Positions 1-5,166 of a stretch of 8,126 bases of DNA are shown here, in pieces. The notes beneath the pieces are model-generated. The model searched no databases. It was not told where the DNA came from and saw only the letters and a program-made list of their open reading frames with translations. Position numbers and translations under genes: made by a program. Every line of letters starts with the position of its first letter. The first letter of the stretch is position 1. Source of the DNA: JAIRQX01 sp031556255 (GTDB lineage Bacteria > Chrysiogenota > Deferribacteres > Deferribacterales > JAISNW01). The DNA lies in the NCBI GenBank assembly GCA_031556255.1, contig JAVBTI010000057.1, positions 1 to 8,126 of the forward strand, written 5' to 3'.

Positions 1-767
1 TCGTTGGCGGAGTAAACGCCGTTCAGGTTCTCGCCGGGGATATTCATGAATGACGGAAGCCCTGCGCCGCTGCCGATAAACACAGTCCGGTAGCCCTCTT
101 TAAAGAGATCATCCACTGTGACTGACCGCCCCACAAGGACGTTAAGCTCAAAATGTACTCCGAGCGCCTCAAGGTTTTGTATCTCTTTTTTCACAAGTTC
201 TTTCGGCAGACGGAACTCCGGTATGCCGTAACTGAGAACGCCTCCCGGCTTATGGAACGCCTCAAACACCGCCACATCAAAACCGTATTTGGCCAGATCC
301 GCCGCGCATGTCAGCCCCGCCGGGCCTGCGCCCACTACGGCCGCCTTCATGCCGTTCTTTTTAATTGCCGGCGTCTTTGGCTTGCGGTTCTCCATATACC
401 AGTCCGCCACGAAACGTTCCAGAGAGCCTATAGCCACAGGCTCTCCCTTCACCCCGCGTATGCATGTCTTTTCGCACTGGTCTTCCTGGGGGCAGACCCT
501 GCCGCAGATCGCGGGCAGATTGGAATCTTCGGTTATTTTGTCGTAAGCACCCTCGAAATCGCCCTCTTTTATCAGATGGATGAACTCGGGGATCTTTATA
601 TTTACGGGGCAGTTGGCCTGGCAGGGGCGGTTTTTGCATTCGATACAGCGTATAGCCTCTTCCCGCGCCATCTCGGCTGTATAACCGTGCGCCACCTCGT
701 TGAAATTACGCTTTCTCTCTTCCGGAGCCTGCTTGGGCATGGGTGTCTTTTGCAATATGTTTTTCAT
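1..767 (-). CDS. nfnB: NfnB/SudA-type subunit of NADH-dependent ferredoxin:NADP+ oxidoreductase (glutamate synthase small-subunit family), C-terminus cut off
   Basis: The first 255 residues are visible; the gene runs off the left edge. An N-terminal adrenodoxin-reductase-like iron-sulfur domain carries two cysteine sets, C41/C44/C49/C53 and C88/C92/C98/C102. An FAD-binding Rossmann motif (VVGAGPAG, 144-151) and the GIPEFRLP motif (181-188) follow. In the family this subunit binds two [4Fe-4S] clusters, the bifurcating FAD and NADPH, and works in the cytoplasm with NfnA to couple NADH and reduced ferredoxin oxidation to NADP+ reduction. E95 in CPQE is a candidate for the glutamate cluster ligand reported in Nfn structures (from memory, not aligned). 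The gene starts 14 bases after nfnA stops. The ATG at 767 is chosen because residues 8-13 (TPMPKQ) resemble the conserved family start; ATG at 740 is possible but would remove them. The Shine-Dalgarno (CAGAG) is weak, suggesting translational coupling to nfnA. Alone, the protein could be read as a glutamate synthase small subunit (GltD), but the NfnA-like partner next to it and the absence of a large synthase subunit here argue for Nfn. Confidence 0.88.
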   Translation of the reverse strand, partial: MKNILQKTPMPKQAPEERKRNFNEVAHGYTAEMAREEAIRCIECKNRPCQANCPVNIKIPEFIHLIKEGDFEGAYDKITEDSNLPAICGRVCPQEDQCEKTCIRGVKGEPVAIGSLERFVADWYMENRKPKTPAIKKNGMKAAVVGAGPAGLTCAADLAKYGFDVAVFEAFHKPGGVLSYGIPEFRLPKELVKKEIQNLEALGVHFELNVLVGRSVTVDDLFKEGYRTVFIGSGAGLPSFMNIPGENLNGVYSAN

Positions 768-781
768 TGATTTACTCTGAA

Positions 782-1609
782 TTATTGTTGGCGTAAACGG
801 CAGAGGTGCTCTTCCTCTTTATAGAAGCTCTGACGGCGCATAAGCTCGTCGAAATCCACCTTGAGCCCGTCGAAATCGGGGCCGTCCACACAGGCAAACT
901 TTGTCTCGCCGCCAACATTGACCCGGCAGCCGCCGCACATTCCCGTCCCGTCCACCATTATGGGGTTCAGTGAGACTCCTGTGGCGATGCCGAGGGGCTT
1001 CGTCACATCCACAACCGCTTTCATCATCACTACCGGGCCTATGGCCACCACAAGGTCGTACTGTAAGCCCAGGGAAAGCTGCTCTTTCAGCACGTCGGTA
1101 ACAAGCCCCCGTGTGCCTAGGCTCCCGTCGTTTGTGGCGAAAAATAGCCTGTCCGCGACCTGCCGGAACTCGTCTTTCAGTATGACGAGTTCCGCTGAGC
1201 GTCCGCCCAGTATGGCGTCCACCACCGCGCCATGCTCCCTCAGATAGCGTACCTGCGGGTACAGCGGGGCGATCCCCACACCGCCTCCTATGGCCGCCAC
1301 CCTTTTTATAGGCTTTCCGGTGTCAAAATGCACCGGACTGCCCAGCGGGCCGAAAAAAACAGGCAACGAGTCGCCTTCTTTCAGCTCATGGAGGCGTTTT
1401 GTAGAGTATCCCACCACCTGGAATATAATATTGACCGTGTTGGCTTTGCGGTCGTAATCCTGTATGGTAAGTGGGATACGCTCCCCGTCTTCTTCCGCGC
1501 TCACCATTACAAACTGCCCCGGCTCGCAGTGGCGCGCCACAAACGGCGCCTCCACCACCATCATTTCTACGTTCTCGCTTAAAACAGCCTTCTTTAATAT
1601 CCTATACAA
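782..1609 (-). CDS. nfnA: NfnA/SudB-type FAD- and [2Fe-2S]-containing subunit of NADH-dependent ferredoxin:NADP+ oxidoreductase
   Basis: A 275-residue protein of the ferredoxin-NADP+ reductase superfamily, in the branch shared with PyrK. The order is an FAD-binding barrel with RIPLTI (44-49), a nucleotide-binding domain with GGGVGIAPLYP (108-118), and a C-terminal [2Fe-2S] site DGTGMCGGC (220-228) plus C240. In characterised Nfn small subunits this cluster is held by three cysteines and an aspartate; here D220, C225, C228 and C240 fit. The family role is oxidation of NADH and transfer of electrons to or from the bifurcating FAD of NfnB. The start is TTG at 1609, chosen because AGGAG lies 7 bases upstream and the next residues match the family; no upstream in-frame ATG fits. 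The gene follows the 83-base gap after rnfB and sits 14 bases before nfnB. A dihydroorotate dehydrogenase electron-transfer subunit (PyrK) is the main alternative, made unlikely by the neighbouring NfnB and the absence of pyrD here. The direction of the reaction in vivo is not visible from sequence. Confidence 0.9.
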   Translation of the reverse strand: MYRILKKAVLSENVEMMVVEAPFVARHCEPGQFVMVSAEEDGERIPLTIQDYDRKANTVNIIFQVVGYSTKRLHELKEGDSLPVFFGPLGSPVHFDTGKPIKRVAAIGGGVGIAPLYPQVRYLREHGAVVDAILGGRSAELVILKDEFRQVADRLFFATNDGSLGTRGLVTDVLKEQLSLGLQYDLVVAIGPVVMMKAVVDVTKPLGIATGVSLNPIMVDGTGMCGGCRVNVGGETKFACVDGPDFDGLKVDFDELMRRQSFYKEEEHLCRLRQQ

Positions 1610-1616
1610 AGACTCA

Positions 1617-1621
1617 CTCCT
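1617..1621 (-). promoter_or_regulatory. Shine-Dalgarno of nfnA that decides its TTG start
   Basis: The minus strand reads AGGAG followed by 7 bases and then TTG (1609-1607). This is the ideal spacing and the best ribosome binding site near the nfnA 5' end. It supports TTG over any later ATG, since the first internal methionine (residue 16) would lose the start of the FAD domain. Confidence 0.8.
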
Positions 1622-1651
1622 GAAAATAACACTGCCTAATTTTATTGTTTT

Positions 1652-1680
1652 ATTTTAGGACAATTACCGCAAAAAATCAA
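1652..1680 (-). promoter_or_regulatory. Possible sigma-70-type promoter for nfnAB
   Basis: Read on the minus strand, TTGATT (1680-1675) is followed by exactly 17 bases and TAAAAT (1657-1652). Each hexamer is close to the consensus -35 (TTGACA) and -10 (TATAAT). The predicted transcript would start near 1645 and give a leader of about 35 bases before the nfnA TTG. The site lies in the only sizeable gap of the window, which is AT-rich compared with the coding sequence. AT-rich gaps produce such matches by chance, so this stays tentative. Confidence 0.4.
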
Positions 1681-1683
1681 GGG

Positions 1684-1727
1684 CAAAAGCTGTTATCGGA
1701 TAGATTTTAAGTCGATAATGGCTTTTG
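1684..1727. repeat. Imperfect inverted repeat spanning the rnfB stop codon
   Basis: The arms at 1684-1698 and 1713-1727 match 13 of 15 positions as inverted copies, separated by 14 bases. In the rnf transcript (minus strand) this would fold as 7 pairs (CAAAAGC with GCTTTTG), a 2x2 internal loop and 6 pairs (TTATCG with CGATAA). The rnfB stop codon (1695-1693) lies in the 3' arm. Seven bases after the stem the transcript has a run of six U (1676-1671). It could be a weak terminator or attenuator between rnf and nfn, an mRNA 3'-end stabiliser, or a protein-binding operator just upstream of the putative nfnA -35 box. The low GC content of the stem and the distance to the U run make a strong intrinsic terminator unlikely. 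Confidence 0.5.
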
Positions 1728-2487
1728 TCGGGCACTTTTCAACACAGATTTTATGCAATGAACATTTATTAGTATCTATGGCGGAAAGGAAGTTATTTAC
1801 TGCCGGCGCCTGCACAGGGCATGATTTCACACAAATCCTGCACGCGATGCATCCTTTGCTGCATATTTTGCGGACGACCGGCCCTTTATCGTGGGATGAA
1901 CAGGCTACCAGCACAGGCTTGTCTACCGGTAGCAGTTTCATAAGCCCGCGTGGGCAGGCTTTCACACATAGTCCGCACGATATGCAGTTCTCTTCAATAA
2001 CCACAGGCAGACCGTTCTCATCCATCCTCATGGCGTTATACTTACAGGCGGCAACGCAGCTTCCGCCGCCCATGCAGCCGTAAACGCAGGGTTTGCCGCC
2101 GCCGGCAAGCCCCGCCATGATGCCGCAGTCCATGGGTCCGTTATATTCCGCCACAGGCGGGCAGGATGTTTTATCTCCGCCGCAAAGAAGGCGTGCCACA
2201 AGCTTCACCCCGGCGGTGACCTCTATACCCATAATCCGGCCTATAGCTTCCACAGCCTCTGCGGTGGAAACCGGACAGCCGGAGGGAAGCGCCTTGCCGG
2301 CCACTATTGCGTCAGCCATGGCCGCGCAGCCGGGATAGCCGCACGCGCCGCAGTTTATCCCCGGCAACGCCTCCAGCACCTCGGCCGTCCTGCCGTCCTT
2401 TGCAACTGAAAACTTTTTCGACGCCACCGCAAGCCCGACGCCGGAGACCACGCCCAACAGAGTAAGAGTTATTATCGCCACAAACAT
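1693..2487 (-). CDS. rnfB: Rnf complex subunit RnfB, polyferredoxin electron-entry subunit
   Basis: A 264-residue membrane-anchored polyferredoxin that takes electrons from reduced ferredoxin into the Rnf complex. Residues 1-24 form one hydrophobic anchor. A four-cysteine Fe-S domain follows (C46, C49, C54, C71). A family-typical segment has C102, C121 and C134/C138/C144/C148. Two classical [4Fe-4S] motifs are C168/C171/C174/C178 and C213/C216/C219/C223, with C196 and C209 also at positions I recall as conserved. The last motif has C242, C248 and C252, but His245 stands where the second cysteine is expected. The length fits clostridial-type RnfB, which is longer than the gammaproteobacterial form. 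The start codon directly follows the rnfA stop (TAGATG), with GGTG 6 bases upstream inside rnfA, so translation is probably coupled. It is the last gene of the rnf set; an 83-base gap follows. Identity is very secure; how many clusters actually bind is inference. Confidence 0.96.
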   Translation of the reverse strand: MFVAIITLTLLGVVSGVGLAVASKKFSVAKDGRTAEVLEALPGINCGACGYPGCAAMADAIVAGKALPSGCPVSTAEAVEAIGRIMGIEVTAGVKLVARLLCGGDKTSCPPVAEYNGPMDCGIMAGLAGGGKPCVYGCMGGGSCVAACKYNAMRMDENGLPVVIEENCISCGLCVKACPRGLMKLLPVDKPVLVACSSHDKGPVVRKICSKGCIACRICVKSCPVQAPAVNNFLSAIDTNKCSLHKICVEKCPTKAIIDLKSIR

Positions 2488-3063
2488 CTATTTCACCAGT
2501 CCGGAAAATCCCATGAAGGCAAGAGCAAGTATCCCGGCCGTTATGAAGGCGATGGGCGCGCCCTTAAACGCTTTGGGCACATCTGAAAACAGCAGGCGTT
2601 CACGCAACCCGGCGAAGAGGATCAGCGCAAGCCCAAACCCCGCAGCGGAGCCGAAAGTAAAAACAAGCATTTGTATAAAGCCAAGACCCTGCTGTATATT
2701 TATAAGCACCACGCCTAGAACCGCGCAGTTAGTGGTAATCAGCGGAAGGAAGATCCCCAGCGCGGCATAAAGATCGGGGCTGGACTTTTCCATCACCATC
2801 TCCACAAACTGTACAAGCGCCGCTATCACCAGTATAAATACCACTGTCCGGAGGTAGTCAAGTCCGTTCGGCGCCAGCACGAGCCTGTTGATAAGCCATG
2901 TGACGGCGGAAGCCACGCACATGACGAAGGTCACCGCCGCGCTCATCCCGAACGCAGTGCTGAACGACTTGGAAACCCCCATAAACGGACATATCCCCAG
3001 AAAACGGCTCAAAATAAAGTTATTTACAAGGGAAGCGGATATAAAAAGAAGCATATATTCCAT
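2488..3063 (-). CDS. rnfA: Rnf complex integral membrane subunit RnfA
   Basis: A 191-residue, highly hydrophobic protein with about six membrane segments, of the RnfA/RnfE/NqrD/NqrE family. The two signature cysteines are C25 in LGICPFMG and C113 in TTNCAVLG. In Rnf and Nqr structures the RnfA and RnfE pair, related by inverted topology, holds an iron or [2Fe-2S] centre between these cysteines in the middle of the membrane. This centre passes electrons across the bilayer and is linked to ion translocation. The start is well supported: AAGGAG (3077-3072) lies 8 bases before the ATG, and the N-terminus matches the family. The gene begins 3 bases after the rnfE stop and ends directly at the rnfB start. 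The paralogue RnfE is the neighbouring gene; conserved motifs and position after rnfE separate the two. Whether sodium or protons are pumped cannot be read from this subunit. Confidence 0.97.
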   Translation of the reverse strand: MEYMLLFISASLVNNFILSRFLGICPFMGVSKSFSTAFGMSAAVTFVMCVASAVTWLINRLVLAPNGLDYLRTVVFILVIAALVQFVEMVMEKSSPDLYAALGIFLPLITTNCAVLGVVLINIQQGLGFIQMLVFTFGSAAGFGLALILFAGLRERLLFSDVPKAFKGAPIAFITAGILALAFMGFSGLVK

Positions 3064-3066
3064 ATT

Positions 3067-3660
3067 TTACGCTCCTTTCCGCTGCGAGAGCCAATTAAAC
3101 CCCGCCATGAGAAAGCCCAACGCCAGGAAGGCCCCCGGCGGAAGCACAAAAAGAATCACGGGCGGTATCACCCCGCCGTTTATGGAAAAACCCAGTATGG
3201 CGCCGCTTCCCAGTATTTCCCGCACCGCCGCCAGCACCGACAGGGACAGGGTAAAGCCCAGCCCGTTGCCGAGACCGTCCAGCGCCGCGTCCGGCACGCT
3301 GTTTTTAGATGCGAAGCTTTCCGCCCTGCCCAGCACAATACAGTTCACGACAATGAGAGGGATGAAAAGCCCCAGAACCTTGTGCAGATCATGGGTGTAG
3401 GCGTTCATTAAAAGGTCCACCACAGTCACAAAAGATGCAATAATCACTATATACGCGGGAATCCGTACTTTGGCGGGGATAAAGTTCTTGACCGACGAAA
3501 TAGCTATATTGGAGCATACCAGCACCAGAGTGGTGGCAAGCCCCATCCCCAGGCCGTTTTTCACGGTCGTGGTGACGGCTAGCGTCGGACAAAGCCCCAA
3601 CATTTGCCTGAAAATAGCATTGTTCTTTATTATACCGTTGGTGAGGCTATTCAGTCTCAT
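3067..3660 (-). CDS. rnfE: Rnf complex integral membrane subunit RnfE
   Basis: A 197-residue membrane protein, paralogous to RnfA, with about six membrane segments. Signature cysteines are C24 in LGLCPTLAVT and C107 in VVNCIVLGRAE; the GRAE motif and the following FA are typical of RnfE/NqrD. It forms the inverted-topology pair with RnfA around the intramembrane Fe-S centre. The ATG at 3660 lies inside the end of rnfG (14-base overlap) and has GAGG (3670-3667) 6 bases upstream. The N-terminal LTNGIIKNNAIF fits the family start, so the overlap looks genuine and not a mis-called start. The family length is about 195-230 residues, so the gene is complete. The gene ends 3 bases before rnfA. Confidence 0.97.
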   Translation of the reverse strand: MRLNSLTNGIIKNNAIFRQMLGLCPTLAVTTTVKNGLGMGLATTLVLVCSNIAISSVKNFIPAKVRIPAYIVIIASFVTVVDLLMNAYTHDLHKVLGLFIPLIVVNCIVLGRAESFASKNSVPDAALDGLGNGLGFTLSLSVLAAVREILGSGAILGFSINGGVIPPVILFVLPPGAFLALGFLMAGFNWLSQRKGA

Positions 3661-4201
3661 GTATCACCTCATACAGCACCGCATCCGCAATGTTCACGGC
3701 CTCACACACGGCTCTGGGGCTGATTGTAGCGCCGCTGAACGAATCAATGCCGCCGCCGTCCTGTTTAACCGCATACTTATCGGCTACGGAGCCGCCGATG
3801 AAAAGATCTGTAAATGACGGGAGTTTTATTTTATCTCCCAGCCCGGGTGTTTCGCTGTGGCGCACCACCGTGACACCGTGGATAGTGGCGTCCGGCCTTG
3901 CTCCGACCACAACCGTAATTTCGCCGCCGTAACCTTTTTTGGATACCGCCTCCACGGCGTATCCCACCACATCTCCACCTCTTCTGGCAACATATACCGT
4001 TGCGTTATCCGTATTTATAACATCCATATCCGGCTGATTGTCGAACTCCGGCAGCACCGCGTTCAACCCCGCCAGAAAATCCCGGCGTACTGCCTCTTTT
4101 ATGCGATCCTTAGTCAATTCATGGCTGTACGCCAATATTGCGGCGGATATAACTGTTATCAAGCCCAATACCAGAGCATATCTTAATACTTCGTTCTTCA
4201 T
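3647..4201 (-). CDS. rnfG: Rnf complex subunit RnfG with covalently bound FMN
   Basis: A 184-residue protein with one N-terminal membrane helix (about 8-25) and a soluble FMN-binding domain outside the cytoplasm. The flavinylation motif is DSFSGATI (153-160), where T159 is the expected attachment site for FMN through a phosphoester bond made by the ApbE flavin transferase. The upstream HSETPGLG (115-122) is a conserved RnfG/NqrC segment. RnfG carries electrons between RnfD and the other membrane cofactors. The reading frame is open for 45 further codons upstream to an ATG at 4336, but that stretch lies inside rnfD and has no family similarity. The ATG at 4201 is chosen because it overlaps the rnfD stop as ATGA, has GGAG (4212-4209) 7 bases upstream and gives the usual length. 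The 3' end overlaps the rnfE start by 14 bases. Confidence 0.96.
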   Translation of the reverse strand: MKNEVLRYALVLGLITVISAAILAYSHELTKDRIKEAVRRDFLAGLNAVLPEFDNQPDMDVINTDNATVYVARRGGDVVGYAVEAVSKKGYGGEITVVVGARPDATIHGVTVVRHSETPGLGDKIKLPSFTDLFIGGSVADKYAVKQDGGGIDSFSGATISPRAVCEAVNIADAVLYEVIHETE

Positions 4202-5166
4202 GCCGCTTCTCCGTAGGCCCTTGGCCTGAGATAACGATCCAAGAGGGGCGTCACGGCGTTCATTATGAGTATCGCGAACGCCACACCCTCCGGATAGCCG
4301 CCGAAAATACGGATCACAACTGTGATAATGCCGCATCCTGTGCCGAAGATCAGTTTCCCTTTCGTGTAAAGCGGCGACGTCACATAGTCGGTCGCCATAT
4401 AAAATGCCCCTAGGGTCAGCCCGCCGCTCATCACCTGCACAAGGGGCGGCAGGATCGTGCCGGGGTGCACAATATTATGTCCGAGGGTGAGCAGAAACAC
4501 CGTCCCTATAAAGGTCACGGGGATATGCCATGTAATGATACGCATACAGATCAAGGCTGTACCGCCGATAAGCAGCGCAACAGCCGAAGTCTCCCCAAGG
4601 GAACCGGCCGTTATGCCCGTTAAAAGCCGCCACAGTTCCGGTATTTGAAAACCGGCGAGGCTGCCGTCATGCGTCTGAAGGTACGTTTTGGCCGCGCCGA
4701 GAACGGTGGCGCCGCTGATGGAGTCTATCACAGGAGCGGTGAATGCTGTCATCTGTACGGGGAAAGAAATCAGCAGGAATATCCGCCCCACAAGTGCCGG
4801 GTTGAAAGGGTTTCCCCCCAACCCGCCGAAGACCATTTTTGCAACTACTACTGCCACAAATCCGCCTGTCACAGCAACCCACCACGGCGCCGAGGCCGGA
4901 AGGTTCATGGCCAGCAGAATGCCCGTCAGGATTGCGCTGCCATCTGATATGCTGTTCTGCCTCCGCACAATTCTGTTAAACAGGGTTTCGAACAGAACAC
5001 AGCTTGCGACCGTTATAATATACAAAAGAAGGGCTTTCCAGCCGAAAACCGCGATGGACATAGCTATCGCTGGCAAAAGCGACAGGCTCACGATAAACAT
5101 TATCTTCCGGGTGCTCACCCCTGAATGGGAATGCGGGGAAACGGATAATAAAAGTTTGTCCGGCAT
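4198..5166 (-). CDS. rnfD: Rnf complex integral membrane subunit RnfD with covalently bound FMN
   Basis: A 322-residue polytopic membrane protein of the RnfD/NqrB family with roughly nine or ten hydrophobic segments. The flavinylation motif DSISGAT (148-154) places covalent FMN on T154. Other conserved stretches are GGLGGNPFNPALVGR (114-128), MATDYVTSP (257-265) and GYPEGVAFAILIMN (290-303). RnfD passes electrons within the membrane part of the complex and is thought to take part in ion translocation. The frame stays open 42 codons further upstream to 5292, but that segment lies in rnfC and is polar and unrelated. The ATG at 5166 is preferred: it overlaps the rnfC stop as TAATG, GAGGG (5175-5171) lies 4 bases upstream, and the protein then has a normal family N-terminus. 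The stop overlaps the rnfG start by 4 bases. Confidence 0.96.
   Translation of the reverse strand: MPDKLLLSVSPHSHSGVSTRKIMFIVSLSLLPAIAMSIAVFGWKALLLYIITVASCVLFETLFNRIVRRQNSISDGSAILTGILLAMNLPASAPWWVAVTGGFVAVVVAKMVFGGLGGNPFNPALVGRIFLLISFPVQMTAFTAPVIDSISGATVLGAAKTYLQTHDGSLAGFQIPELWRLLTGITAGSLGETSAVALLIGGTALICMRIITWHIPVTFIGTVFLLTLGHNIVHPGTILPPLVQVMSGGLTLGAFYMATDYVTSPLYTKGKLIFGTGCGIITVVIRIFGGYPEGVAFAILIMNAVTPLLDRYLRPRAYGEAA
4209..4212 (-). promoter_or_regulatory. Shine-Dalgarno of rnfG that decides its start
   Basis: GGAG on the minus strand lies 7 bases before the ATG at 4201-4199. It supports the short rnfG start in the ATGA overlap with rnfD over the longer open frame that would begin at 4336. 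Confidence 0.75.

Noticed and set aside
1..767. Glutamate synthase small subunit as the function of the left-edge gene
   Set aside because: The family resemblance is real, but the adjacent NfnA-type partner, the GIPEFRLP motif and the lack of a large synthase subunit favour Nfn.
153..770. A 205-codon open frame on the plus strand opposite nfnB
   Set aside because: It lies wholly antisense to nfnB, whose minus-strand translation has clear cysteine motifs and an FAD motif. The plus-strand product has no recognisable domain and looks like a shadow of a moderately GC-rich gene.
1671..1684. Strong Rho-independent terminator after rnfB
   Set aside because: The stem is AT-rich with an internal mismatch loop, and the U run begins 7 bases after it, so I keep it only as an inverted repeat of unknown role.
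2888..3400. A 170-codon plus-strand open frame opposite rnfA and rnfE
   Set aside because: Its basic, low-complexity composition is the expected complement of hydrophobic membrane-protein codons; no ribosome site or motif supports it.
4202..4336. N-terminal extension of rnfG by 45 codons
   Set aside because: The segment lies inside rnfD, is polar and unrelated to RnfG, whereas the ATG at 4201 has a Shine-Dalgarno and leads straight into the expected membrane helix.
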